DNA of 64,000 bases from Agelas oroides (GCA_949130485.1 OX422185.1:16433011-16497010), one strand, 5' to 3'. Positions 46,025 through 58,085 are shown, counted from the first letter of the stretch. The notes: generated by a model not told the origin, from the sequence alone. Made by a program: numbers and translations.

Positions 46025-46384
46025 GATATAGGTATCCCTACCTGTAAGGAGAGATTATTTTACAGGACTCATGCACGTACGTAGAAATGTACTGTAGTCT
46101 CGCAAAGTCAGGCAGACTCATTTGCATTGTCAGTGAAGGGGAAACGATTTACTGGCTCTAGTGGAAAGACGTCTCTAGATCTGTCAAAATGTTTTTCAAG
46201 GATAGGCTGCTGGGCCTACGGAAGATGGCTGTGCTGTTACACGAAGTAGCTGCTGGGAGGCTACCATTCATCGTGACTTCCTGCATCATTTCTGTATAAC
46301 TTCCTGTGTGAAACCACATTACTTCCGTCATGGGGCCTTTACCCAGGCAAAACCATCAACACAAGGTAGATACAAGATATAGTA

Positions 46385-46587
46385 GGAAGTCACTTATCCA
46401 AACTTCCGTCAGTTATCCAAATCTTCACTTATCCGAACCCCCAAAGTAGTGATCTTGATAGACACTTTGCTGTGCATTAAATGGAAAGCACTCCACTTTG
46501 TATACAAAGAGTACTGTTTCACTCAGTCCAAACATTTCAGTTATTGGAACACCCCTTGGTCCCAGCATGTTTGGATAAGTGACTTCC
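46385..46587. mobile_element. pogo/Tigger-like MITE, TA-flanked, 203 bp
   Basis: GGAAGTCACTTATCCAAAC is a perfect 19-bp terminal inverted repeat with TA on both sides. Further CTTATCCGAAC words lie inside. No transposase. Family assignment rests on the end sequence style and the TA target. Confidence 0.82.
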
Positions 46588-47007
46588 TACCATATAAGCT
46601 AGCTTGGTCTTCACATCAACCTCCACAAGTGCTTTTAGTGTTCTCAAACATACGTTATTGAACTAGATAATACGGTAACTTCTTGACAAGAACAGGAAGA
46701 GTGTACTCACAACATAGCACACATACACAGACTAATATGTGAAATGAGTGTAACCATGGAAACACTGGTCTTGATATAACTAACCACAAGCCCACAAGCA
46801 CACTTCACTATATACACAGTTTACACAGTGCAATTGGTCACAAACAGTGGGACAGGAAATGACACAGTTGTTATCCCAATACATTTGGTGACCCATACTG
46901 TACTCACTCCTTGTTAAGTGCATATGCTTGTATCTCTATATGAAGGAAATGAGTGCCTAGCAGTGAGAGCAGTGAGATGCATTGTGTGCTTTGTTTAGAG
47001 TACTTAA

Positions 47008-47534
47008 CTCTTTACCGACCGTAACGCGTTATTGCAATTATTACGTGGATGACCGTAATAATCGCGAACGAAGCGGTCAAGACGATGTGTTGTGTAGTCC
47101 GTTTTATATCTCCAGCTGTAAACCAGCTACAGACTTCTGGTAAAAAGCAATGGATAGCCTTAGGCTTTGGCTACCTACACTGTAGTTATGAAGCATACCA
47201 CTGAAGTACAAGCTTGCAGATAAACGTGAACTTTTCAAACCGGAAGTCGCCGCCTTCGGTATGTTCTGATACTTGTAGCTTTGCTGTTACAGCCCTGTTT
47301 CATTTGAAATTTGCAGAGAGCTTAGAGCTTTCTATTAGCTATTAGTAGCTTTTTGTTTCATCTCTGTAGCTTGTTTACTTCTTGAGATTGGTCTTGTTAA
47401 AAATGGCCTCTTCTATCTTCGGGAAAAGACTTGCAAACGCAGGTATGTATTCATGACGCTAAAACGCATCAATGGTCATACGGGAACACTAATTTCATGA
47501 CGCTAAAACAAACGCATCATTGGTCGGTAAAGAG
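47008..47534. mobile_element. piggyBac-like element, TTAA target, 527 bp
   Basis: TTAA (47004-47007 and 47535-47538) flanks CTCTTTACCGACC and its inverted partner GGTCGGTAAAGAG. Internal repeats near the right end (CATGACGCTAAAAC, twice). A tiny frame is present at 47403. Confidence 0.85.
47403..47442 (+). other. possible remnant first exon within the TTAA element
   Basis: ATG followed by codons for ASSIFGKRLANA runs to a GTATGT donor-like site. It lies about 90 bp from the right end of the element, so any downstream exon has been deleted. Confidence 0.25.
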
Positions 47535-47544
47535 TTAACAGCGA

Positions 47545-48540
47545 ACATGCACTTGTAAACAGAATGCACATAGCAATGTGAGTAAAATACGCACACACAT
47601 GCACACACACACTACATCTACACACACAAACACTACATCTATACACAAAAACACTACACATACACACAATCATACATACCAACACATGCCAACCCATAAT
47701 AAATACTGGATGGAGGAAATTTTACCTACATGGGGTTAAATTTTCTTTTTTTGCCATCATTTTAGAACCGATGAAATTAATATGTTGAATTGTGTTTGTT
47801 GCCTTCTGAATGTAATGGTTACACTTTACCAGTGTGTTTATAGGATCTAACTAATAAGTATTAGTGAAGTGTCCTTAATTCAGGTGGTGGATAGTACGCA
47901 TGTGATGTTGGAAAGAGTCCTGTTTTTTAGGGGTGTCCTTTAAGAGGGAATCCAGTGTATCTCATGCTGCGATACATGTCCTTAGAAGTGATTTCATTAG
48001 TAAGAATGTTTCTGTGTATGTGTGTCTGCACTGCAGCTTCACCACAATTGGAGGCTTCTTTGGAGAATTGGAAAGCTTTTTGTGAAACAGATTGCATTTG
48101 TAAAGTAGCAGAAGGCTTCTTCTGAAGATGCGAAAGGCCTCATTTGTATGCATGTACTTTCCTGAAAATAAAGGCTTTGCATCGGTTTCCAGACCATTGT
48201 TCAAGCCTTCTGAAGCTGCAATTGTGGTGCAGTAGTGAAAATGGTTTCTGAAACACATCATTTGTAAAGACATGTACCATACAACCTGATAAGATAAAGA
48301 CCAGCATGCAGCTCAGGCGTCTGAGTTAAACAAACCCAAGGGTCAGTGAAATACTTTCATAATAAAGAGTGTATTCTGCACTTACTAAAGGTTGTTATAA
48401 ATGTTTATTTACATTCCTAGCCTCTGTAGTAACACTACTGCTCTTGCCTAGTTTCATGGTCAGGCTGACTCTAGTGATCATACTTGTCATACAATAACAA
48501 ACATATCACATGTACGTATGTACTTCTATTTACATTCACA
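47545..48540. other. intronic: CA-rich tract then unrecognised sequence
   Basis: 47588-47670 is a degenerate CA-rich tract (CACACACAC, ACTACATCTA). No gene to 48541. Confidence 0.45.
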
Positions 48541-48541
48541 G

Positions 48542-48625
48542 TCTCAGTTACAATGTGATAGGTGATGTTGGAGCAAGGTGTCTTTCAGCAGCAATTGACA
48601 ACATGGTCAACCTTCAAGTGTTAAA
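48542..48625 (+). CDS. NLR LRR exon, 84 bp, one leucine-rich repeat
   Basis: Acceptor TTTACATTCACAG and donor AA|GTAAGT bound exactly 84 bp. The translation, after the split codon, is L-S-Y-N-V-I-G-D-V-G-A-R-C-L...L-Q-V-L, a second 28-residue RI-type LRR in the same phase 2-2. It lies 9.1 kb downstream of the previous LRR exon and about 650 bp upstream of the 79-bp minisatellite. No terminal exon or poly(A) signal that I can assign to the gene was found to its right, so the gene is either open at the 3' end or a partial copy. Confidence 0.82.
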
Positions 48626-49184
48626 GTAAGTTGACATAGCTACACTGAAGTGCATCCTGACCTACACATTTTAACTACATATTTTCCAGCAAAGTAACCG
48701 CACCCCAAGATGCTTATAAGAGGTAATCTTTGCTGGTAGGCCTTAGCTACAAGACCTGAAGTAGGTTTTAGAGATCAGGATTTTGTGCTGCAAATTTACC
48801 TGAAGTAGAAAGCCTTAGAGTTCAGAGTTTTGTGGTTTCTTAAAAAGACTTTACCCTCGAGGAGCCAGACATCAGCTTATCAATTGTGAATAGCAAGGCA
48901 TGCCTTCACCTCCTTCATACTCGCGCATTACGCGCGTAATATCAGCCCGAAGCGCGGTAGTGCGCTCAATACATGCAATGATTTTATACGTAGTATATTG
49001 AATGTGTGATGTCACGTAAGCGGAAAAATCGCTTCGGGAGTCACTGTGAGGGGTGACAGTGGTGTAGCTGGTGAAAGGAGAGTTGTTGGTGTACCAAAGT
49101 TTCATTCATGGGGTAAGTGCACCATGCCATTAACGAATATCAACTCAGATTGGATGTTCAACGCTTCCTCCGGCCTGTGTATTA

Positions 49185-49240
49185 TATTAGTTATATTAGT
49201 TATATTAGTTATATTAGTTATATTAGTTATATTATTTACG
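49185..49240. repeat. 9-bp microsatellite (TATATTAGT)n, ~6 copies
   Basis: TATATTAGT repeats without change just before the 79-bp array. Confidence 0.9.
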
Positions 49241-49284
49241 CGGGTTCTTTAAGTTGCATCTTGGGGTGTAATAAGGTTTTGTTA

Positions 49285-51057
49285 ATAACCATATATGGAC
49301 GTCCATGTTTGTAAGTTAACAACCTGCTACAAGGGAATGCATCCTGACCTTCATAGTCATATTGTAACTACATATGGACGTCCATGTTTGTAAGTTAACA
49401 ACCTGCTACAAGGGAGTGCATCCTGACCTACATAGTCATATTGTAACTACATATGGACGTCCATGTTTGTAAGTTAACAACCTGCTACAAGGGAGTGCAT
49501 CCTGACCTACATAGTCATATTGTAACTACATATGGACGTCCATGTTTGTAAGTTAACAACCTGCTACAAGGGAGTGCATCCTGACCTACATAGTCATATT
49601 GTAACTACATATGGACGTCCATGTTTGTAAGTTAACAACCTGCTACAAGGGAGTGCATCCTGACCTACATAGTCATATTGTAACTACATATGGACGTCCA
49701 TGTTTGTAGGTTACCAACCTGCTACAAGGGAGTGCATCCTGACCTATATAGTCATGTTGTAACTACATATGGATGTCCATGTTTGTAAGTTAACAACCTG
49801 CTACAAGGGAATGCATCCTGACCTACATAGTCATATTGTAACTACATATGGACGTCCATGTTTGTAAGTTAACAACCTGCTACAAGGGAGTGCATCCTGA
49901 CCTACATAGTCATATTGTAACTACATATGGACGTCCATGTTTGTAAGTTAACAACCTGCTACAAGGGAATGCATCCTGACCTACATAGTCATATTGTAAC
50001 TACATATGGACGTCCATGTTTGTAAGTTAACAACCTGCTACAAGGGAGTGCATCCTGACCTACATAGTCATATTGTAACTACATATGGACGTCCATGTTT
50101 GTAAGTTAACAACCTGCTACAAGGGAGTGCATCCTGACCTACATAGTCATATTGTAACTACATATGGACGTCCATGTTTGTAAGTTAACAACCTGCTACA
50201 AGGGAGTGCATCCTGACCTACATAGTCATATTGTAACTACATATGGACGTCCATGTTTGTAAGTTAACAACCTGCTACAAGGGAATGCATCCTGACCTAC
50301 ATAGTCATATTGTAACTACATATGGACGTCCATGTTTGTAAGTTAACAACCTGCTACAAGGGAGTGCATCCTGACCTACATAGTCATATTGTAACTACAT
50401 ATGGACGTCCATGTTTGTAAGTTAACAACCTGCTACAAGGGAGTGCATCCTGACCTACATAGTCATATTGTAACTACATATGGACGTCCATGTTTGTAAG
50501 TTAACAACCTGCTACAAGGGAATGCATCCTGACCTACATAGTCATATTGTAACTACATATGGACGTCCATGTTTGTAAGTTACCAACCTGCTACAAGGGA
50601 GTGCATCCTGACCTTCATAGTCATATTGTAACTACATATGGACGTCCATGTTTGTAAGTTAACAACCTGCTACAAGGGAGTGCATCCTGACCTACATAGT
50701 CATATTGTAACTACATATGGACGTCCATGTTTGTAAGTTAACAACCTGCTACAAGGGAGTGCATCCTGACCTTCATAGTCATATTGTAACTACATATGGA
50801 CGTCCATGTTTGTAAGTTAACAACCTGCTACAAGGGAGTGCATCCTGACCTTCATAGTCATATTGTAACTACATATGGACGTCCATGTTTGTAAGTTAAC
50901 AACCTGCTACAAGGGAGTGCATCCTGACCTACATAGTCATATTGTTACTACATATGGACATCCATGTTTGTAAGTTAACAACCTGCTACAAGGGAGTGCA
51001 TCCTGACCTACATAGTCATATTGTAACTACATATGGACGTCCATGTTTGTAAGTTAA
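49285..51057. repeat. 79-bp minisatellite, array B (~22 units before the insertion)
   Basis: GTAAGTTAACAACCTGCTAC recurs every 79 bp from 49311. Units differ at only a few sites (GGGAGTGC/GGGAATGC, CCTACATAG/CCTTCATAG). Each holds the 12-bp palindrome ATGGACGTCCAT. The array continues after the TTAA insertion at 51671-51900. Confidence 0.95.
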
Positions 51058-51670
51058 CCCTTTATACCCGAATGACGACTATAGTCGTCATGAATATAGG
51101 TACGTTAATTCCGAATGACGACTATAGTCGTCATGGCCACTATCGAGCAGTTAGCGCTCTATACCCCGCGGCTACGTAGTATATAGTTAGTATGTGCCGC
51201 AGGAAGTCGAATAAAGCATAATTAGCCGGGCTGTCCTATAGGGACTTTCCCCGGAAATCGCGTTCGAAGTTTACCGCTCGATCGTGTTGTACTTAGTACT
51301 GCCACAGAACAGCTGGTTTCCCACGCGCTACTGGTCCTACCGAATTTGTTCTCGCCAATCATCTAAACATCAGTGAAAACGTACCTTCGCTGGAAGTTTT
51401 GCCACGGATTTCCAGTCATTTTCCAATACGTAGCGAATACCCACGCTTCCACCGCTGTATCTTATTCGGACTTCACTGCCAACTCGTATGACTACTTCCT
51501 GAGTAAAGCAGGTTTGTTTTCAACCAAACTAAGCCTAACTACCGATTGTTGAACTCTGCTAGTTCACAAGATATAACGCAATGAATCAACATAGAACAAA
51601 ATCGCCATTTTTATCTTGTTTCTCTCGTAATCACGTGTTTTTTGTGCGCATGCGCATCGGGTGTAAAGGG
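51058..51670. mobile_element. piggyBac-like element inserted in the 79-bp array
   Basis: TTAA (51054-51057, 51671-51674) flanks CCCTTTATACCCGA and the inverted TCGGGTGTAAAGGG. The palindrome GACGACTATAGTCGTC occurs twice near the left end. The flanking array units resume directly, so the empty site is known. Confidence 0.88.
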
Positions 51671-52849
51671 TTAACAACCTGCTACAAGGGAATGCATCCT
51701 GACCTACATAGGGACGTCCATGTTTGTAGGTTAACAACCTGCTATATACAAGGGAGCACATCCTGACCTACATATATACTGTAACTACATATATTTAAGG
51801 TTTTGTTAATAAGCATATATGGACGTCTATGTTTGTAAGTTAGCAACCTGCTACAAGGGAATGCATCCTGACCTACATAGTCATATTGTAACTACATATA
51901 TTCAAGGATTTTTATGGCCATATATGTCCATCAACGTAACCTAGCTACAACAATGGAGTGAGTGCTTAACTTTTCATCAAGCATGAGGCCTACTGTAAAG
52001 TGTGAAATGGACTGTGAAATGGACTGTGAAATGGACTGTGAAATGGACTGTGGAATGGACTGCAGAATGAACTCATTCTGCAGACTCACCAAAAGTGAAA
52101 CTATGCTTTGATCTGATGCCGAAATGACCACTTTGCATTCTCTCCGAGTTCAGGAACACTAGTGGCCACTACAATGCACTCACAGGTATCTATGCTAGCT
52201 GCTACATTAAAACAACCATTGTTCTCTTTCTGAGGTCTCACCATCCGAGTCAGCTGTCACTGCAGTGCAGTTATTGCTTTCTGAATGCATGGACCATGCT
52301 TTGGGCTACTCGGACTCTGAACCAAAACATACAAGATTAGTCGTCCTTGGATAAAATGTCAGGTCAATACATGCCATAACTTGTTGGATGACAACAACTA
52401 AATCTTGCGAGCCAACCGTATAGGAAAAGCATGAGATAACACGAGACTAGATGAAGACATATTGTCTAGCAAATGGAGACATTAACTCCCGAGATTAGTT
52501 GTTACTGTCAATATGTAGCCAGTGTATAACCTAGCCCCCAGGCCTTCCAGCCTGCAAAGATGGTGAACATCGTGTGTGTACAAAAACTTGTACAATCGGG
52601 AAACTAATGATGTTTGCACCGGAGAGCCAAGGGGCAAGGCTAGCTAGTGTTAATACACTCATGTTGGCACATATAGTTTGGTTCCCATACCTACTATAAG
52701 TGTTTGTACTGGCACTGTACTAGCTAGTACAGTAATGTTCATGCATGCAGAGAGGCTGTCATTTCAGCATCAGATCAAAGCATACTTTTACTTCTGGTGA
52801 GTTTGTGGAATGAGTCCATTCACAAGAAAAACAGTATTTTGAACATGTA

Positions 52850-53123
52850 CCGTAGTGACCCGCAAATACACCCCCCCTCGCACATAAGCCCTCCCCTACA
52901 TTTTTAGCGCAAAGTCTTGCAGAGGTATTTTTATCCCGTGCATAAACACCCCCCCACCAGCGAATGGCAGCGCAAGAACGGCGGCGCACCGGAAGGGAGG
53001 GCGTAATCTCAAGAGAAAATGTCACATCCCACGTATAAGCCCCCCCCCCCCCCCCCCCCACCCTGCGCTTTGCACTAAGGCTAAGGTTGCAAAAGGGGGG
53101 GGCGTATTTGCGGGACACTACGG
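52850..53123. mobile_element. C-homopolymer TIR element, TA-flanked, copy B
   Basis: CCGTAGTGACCCGCAAATACA opposed by CGTATTTGCGGGACACTACGG. Homopolymer lengths differ from copy A. Confidence 0.85.
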
Positions 53124-54066
53124 TATATATATTCAACTCTCATTCATGAAAAGGGTGTCACTGGATGTAACCTTGCATTGAATGTGTCAAAATTTTAGTG
53201 GCATTGATGGATCAAATGCAGAACATCGAAAAACGTTTTAGTTAATTTCAACAAGGGATGCTCAGACCTCCCTCCAAACCACCCACTTAATTCTGATGAG
53301 GGTGGACTAAGGCTGGGACTGCATTCCAATCATAGTACCATTAAGACTGATTAAGTGTCTTATATCTATATGCTCTAGCTAGCCTAGTACTTAGGAAGTG
53401 CACATTACGCTTGCTTAATTTTTGAGCACAATCGGCAGCTGTGTAAGAAAGGAGCACAAAGTGTCCTCCTATCAGGGTTTCATCTACAGGTACCTATACA
53501 CAGAATTTCATGGAAATAGTCAACGACTAGCCATATGTACTGATAAAGATCTTTAAAATGAAACATTTGCAATTACCTACTGTGCATTTGCCATGGCCAA
53601 TAACTCACAGAATTACTGCACATCTGATTGTGACGTAACAGTTAACCAGTTCAGTGACCTTTGTACTGCACATGCACAGTAACCGTCAGTCTTCTAGGTG
53701 CTACTAAAATCAGGAATACACTGTTATTTAATGGATGAGACGGCAATATGGCTGGATATTACACTCCTGTGAAAATACAGCCATGCACTTGTGCAATATC
53801 TAGCCACATTGCACTCCCACACACAAATAATATTCATCATACGTCAACCTCACACAAATGTATGGGAGTCAATGGAGAAGCCTTGCAGCTGCATGCAGTC
53901 TATAAAAAGCTGTATTTTTGTACTACAAGTCACATGAGAATCCGTATCAGGTACTGTAAGTCACGTGCACTACGTCTGAACATGCAATGAAATCGAAGAT
54001 CACGTGAGAAAATCATTATCACCATAGCGCCAAGCTATATCAGAAACCATATCAGCTGTTGTTGGC

Positions 54067-54620
54067 ATTGTGTTGTACTATGGTGATACTAACATAGTAT
54101 ACACACGATATGGGGATTGTGTTGTACTATGGTGATACTAACATAGTATATACACGATATGGGGATTGTGTTGTACTATGGTGATACTTACACAGTATAT
54201 ACACGATATGGGGATTGTGTTGTACTATGGTGATACTAACATAGTATACACACGATATGGGGATTGTGTTGTACTATGGTGATACTCACATAGTATACAC
54301 ACGATATGGGGATTGTGTTGTACTATGGTGATACTTACATAGTATACACACGATATGGGCATTGTGTTGTACTATGGTGATACTCACATAGTATATACAC
54401 GATATGGGGATTGTGTTGTACTATGGTGATACATAGTATATACACGATATGGGGATTGTGTTGTACTATGGTGATACTAACATAGTATATACACGATATG
54501 GGGATTGTGTTGTACTATGGTGATACTCACATAGTATATACACGATATGGGGATTGTGTTGTACTATGGTGATACTCACATAGTATATACACGATATGGG
54601 GATTGTGTTGTACTATGGTG
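54067..54620. repeat. 49-bp minisatellite, ~11 copies
   Basis: ATTGTGTTGTACTATGGTG recurs with a 49-bp period; each unit can fold through TACTATG...CATAGTA. A last piece lies beyond the hAT insertion (55384-55410). Confidence 0.92.
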
Positions 54621-55383
54621 TAGTGCTGAAACAATATATTGATATATAGCGATATTGCAATATTTAGTTCTGCAATACACAGCAATACACTTGGTTCCGA
54701 GTATTGATATATTGCGTGTCAATTATTTATCAAACTATTGTGCTATTAGCTATACATGTGTAAGTTCTGGAGATGGGTTGCACATATGTAATTAATTGAT
54801 TGACCGCAAGTCCTCGTGTGTTCAGGCTAAAGTCATGGAAGGTTGTATCGTCCTGAATGCTACAGCTAAGAACCCAATTTGGGCTCATTTTGGGTTTCAA
54901 GGGAATACAGATGGAACTGTCGTGACAAAGAAGCATGTAATTTGTCATATCTGCAGCCAAGAAATGCTGTATAAGAACAACACTTTGAATTTGTTTTCTT
55001 TCTCACTTGGAACGCCATCACCGAGATGAGTACGTAAAGCTCCGTAAGACAGAACCCAGTCAATCTACCTCAAAAGAGGCACGGCAGCCTTCAATTTTCG
55101 CGAGTCTTGCTAATGCGGTACCTCCTAGAGGCAAGTTCAACTTGACACAAGCAGCTAGATGATGCTGTTGGAACGTTTGTAATCCAGGACTTAAGAGATC
55201 CTGTCTTTTTCCAGAAACTGTTGATCATCTTTTTTGTATGAAAACGTGAGGCATTGAGTTTTCCCTTCCTAATATTGTATTGTTCATTACTTGTCAAAAA
55301 TGTGGGGGTCAGAGTTCACATCATATTGCAACACTTAAAGTACAATATGCAATATTAAAAATGAGCGTATTATTTCAGCACTA
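54621..55383. mobile_element. hAT-type element inserted in the 49-bp array
   Basis: The ends TAGTGCTGAA and TTCAGCACTA are inverted. The flanks CTATGGTG and CTAGGTG(A) look like an 8-bp duplication with one lost base. The interior encodes a BED-finger fragment. Confidence 0.75.
54830..55161 (+). pseudogene. BED-type zinc finger fragment of a hAT transposase, frameshifted
   Basis: The frame carries NPIWAHFGF, VICHICSQEM and NNTLNLFS, the aromatic/Cys-x2-Cys part of a BED finger (ZBED/hAT transposase N-terminus). At about 54995 one base too many shifts the frame. One frame over it completes SHLERHHRDEY, giving the His ligands, followed by KTEPSQSTSKEA and a stop at 55159-55161. Only the DNA-binding N-terminus is left; the catalytic and dimerisation regions are missing. 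Confidence 0.72.
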
Positions 55384-55429
55384 CTAGGTGATACATAGTG
55401 ATATGGGAATAACTCATTAAGATTTGATG

Positions 55430-55690
55430 ATTGAATTTTTCAACAAGATGTGTTCTACTGTTAGCCTCAGACATTTTAGGAATCTCAAACCTGGAGGTGC
55501 TGTCCTTGTGCAACGAATGGCAAACACAAAAGTGCTTATGGAAAGCCATGTCTGAGACAGAGGCTGAGGCCACTTTTCTACAAGCTGACTGAGCGGCTTG
55601 AGTACATCATCATTGTCCTCCTTCTTGGACAGTGAGCCCAATGCCCAGTACTAACATTTTTTACAAACACATCAAACATTGAGAAGCTCC
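55430..55690 (-). repeat. repeat shared with 41.60-41.85 kb
   Basis: See the partner copy. Here the minus frame 55417-55641 reads LTVEHILLK near its end and DDVLKPLSQLVEKW earlier. Unrecognised. Confidence 0.5.
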
Positions 55691-55724
55691 GGAGCAAAGG
55701 TGTGTAGTGGCATGGTGCTGCTAC

Positions 55725-56150
55725 ATTCCATGATTTCCTGAAAATACACCCATGGGCGATGAACTTAAAAGAGGGGTGGGCGTATTTTTGAGAGTTAATA
55801 TTTCTCTAGAAAATACCCCACATTACACACAATTACTCTAACCTTACAGATGTATGCATGCAACGATTCTGCAGTGTCTCTCTTGTCATGTGTCTGCTTG
55901 TTACACAGGCAGCAAATGGTGCCTGCCTTTATTTGTTAGTACCACCTCTTCACAACAGTGCTTCTTGAATGGTTCTACTACAGCATTGTACTACAACATA
56001 TTAGTAGGTGGGTGTACTTTTGAGAGGAAAGCACCCTTCACAATAACTGTTCAAATAAGGGGGTGGGCCTACTTTCATGGAACTGTATATAGTACATACA
56101 TACTTCCGAGGGTGGGTCTATTTTCGGGAGATTACACATGTCTGTGCATA
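55725..56150. repeat. degenerate repeats with GGTGGGC(G/C)TATTTT words
   Basis: GGGGTGGGCGTATTTTTGAGAG, GGTGGGTGTACTTTTGAGAG and GGTGGGTCTATTTTCGGGAG are spaced through this stretch; the same words occur at 475-530. The 146-codon + frame spans them and is doubtful. Confidence 0.4.
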
Positions 56151-56159
56151 CATTTTGGT

Positions 56160-58080
56160 CGCTTGCAGTTCAAAACGCCTGTTCTATTTTATCACATGAG
56201 TAGTGTAGAGGGTAAAAGAAGGTTGAGTGAAGATGTGTTGCTTGCTGATTGTGTTAATAAGTACCTTGGTCGTTTATGTGTCACTGAGCAGTGAGAAGGT
56301 TCAATAGAAGCACAAGACGTTACCTCTGTACAGCTCACACAGGACCCTATTACATGTACCAGAATTTTACAGAGGCAGTAATGATGATCCTAAACCTGGG
56401 CTTACAAGCAGTGGTGTTAGCACACAGACGAATGCAGGATAACGTTAGGACCATCACAAGTACAGAAAGTTACATGATTGAAACAGCATGTCCAATAATG
56501 TCATATATATAATAAAAAAGCCAACATCCAAGATGAAGTTTCTGACTACGTTCATATCACGGCTACTTCAGGAGGGAGATGAAAGATGAACACATGTGTA
56601 AGCACACAGTATCTATGGGAGTCTATGGCATGCCACCCTTCCTTCATCAGGACAATTAGAGGCTGCGAGATCACTTCTGAAGCTGTTTTTTGATAAGAAA
56701 CTGCAGTTTTACCTGTAGCAATTGTTGTACTTCATTTCGTAACTGATTAAAGGACCACTGTGATGGACATCACTTTTACATTGCAACTTTATTTATACCA
56801 GCCATCACCACTCCCTATGGTGTGAGCAAGCTGGTGCCGGCATTCTGAACAGACCAGGATGGGGGTTGTTTATACTAAACAAATGAATCTCCACTAGAGT
56901 CTGATATCTACATATTGACATAAAGTAGCTTCATACTTAGGGTATCAAATTGGGGCTTAGTTTTGCCACCCTTGTTACACAGAGACAGTAACTCAAAAGT
57001 GAACCATTGATCATCTTCAGAAAGGAGAGATTGGCCCACTCCAGTACCGACCAAAGCCTTTCTACAGTCAAGGAATGTGCTTTACACCAGTAGATGACCT
57101 ATCTCCCTTTGTCCCTGACGCAGAATCTGCACACAGACACACAGAGGCTATCTTTTCTGCAGACAATGCACTGCTGAGGTAACCAAAGTACAAGGGTTAA
57201 TCAACTTAACTAAATTAATCACACAGACAATCTTTGAGCCAAATCTCTAACAACAAGCTGGGCAGGCAGTGAAGAATGACACTACTTTTCGTGGCTTGTC
57301 TTTAACGGAATATGTTTGCAAATCTTGTTCACTAACGTCTTGACACACCTCTTTCTGGCATCTGATGAGCACTACAAGCCATGTAGCAGTAGCAGAAACA
57401 CTATTGAAGTATTCTTCAGAAACTCAGCCAAAAACAAGCTTGTCCAAGAGTCCAGCAAGTAAAGAATGTTGCAATGATGTTACCGTGTGATGAATATGGT
57501 GTGTGTAGGTTGGTGTGTGTGCTAAACACAACCTGGAATAGTGAAGTGCAAGAGTACTTCTAGAGGCTCAAAAGTCCGTCGTGCATGCATCATGAACATT
57601 TGTTGTAACCATCATGAATGGAATCCATGATCAGTAGTCAGATAAGGCATGAGACACCTAAACCAAGGGTACATGTTGTGCTGTCATCCCATTACAGACC
57701 TGACATTCCTTATCACTGTTATGTATATTTAAATTGTTGTTAGCCATGCCCATTACTTTCTGTAAACATACAATGCCATGGCTAATTGTTGACATAACAC
57801 AAAACCACTACAGACTTTGCGCAGGGTGGACAATTAACAATTCCTTTTTCTTGAAAGCTAACAAGGAGAAGTAATTTACATTCTCACAATATACATGTAT
57901 TTTTTCATTTCGCTGTTGTGTTCTCCCAGGATGGTGGGGGGGTGCGGGGTGTGTGTGGTAACTCTAGGCGGAATGTAGAACCACCCTGTATGCACTCATT
58001 TTACACATGAACTTATCACGGTGATTCAAGTTTCTCACCATGGAGATTTCAAAAGAACACAGGTGCTGAGTTTTATGCCA
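56160..58080. other. no feature recognised
   Basis: Only short frames and non-repetitive DNA. G-rich tract at 57930-57955. Confidence 0.4.
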
Positions 58081-58085
58081 ATATT

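Larger units (their letters stand above)
39482..48541 (+). other. NLR intron 2 (9.1 kb), repeat-filled
   Basis: Runs from GTGAGT to TTCACAG. It contains an ancient repeat related to 13.77-14.23 kb, a repeat shared with 55.4 kb, a diverged direct duplication near 44.1-44.4 kb, a small SIM-like ORF, a pogo-like MITE and a TTAA-flanked element. 42.0-43.9 kb shows nothing I can name. Confidence 0.55.
49285..53935. repeat. segmental duplication, copy B (partner 35288-38700)
   Basis: Contains the expanded 79-bp array, the TTAA insertion, the GAAATGGACTGT repeat (52003-52055), the unique block, the C-rich TIR element (52850-53123) and a single CAATATCTAGCC unit. Homology to copy A ends near 53935. 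Confidence 0.9.

Noticed and set aside
49285..51057. CRISPR-like array of regular repeats
   Set aside because: The whole 79-bp unit is repeated, with no unique spacers, and the window is eukaryotic.
55854..56294. 146-codon plus-strand frame as a gene
   Set aside because: It spans degenerate GGTGGGCCTATTTT repeats and has no recognisable domain or splice context.
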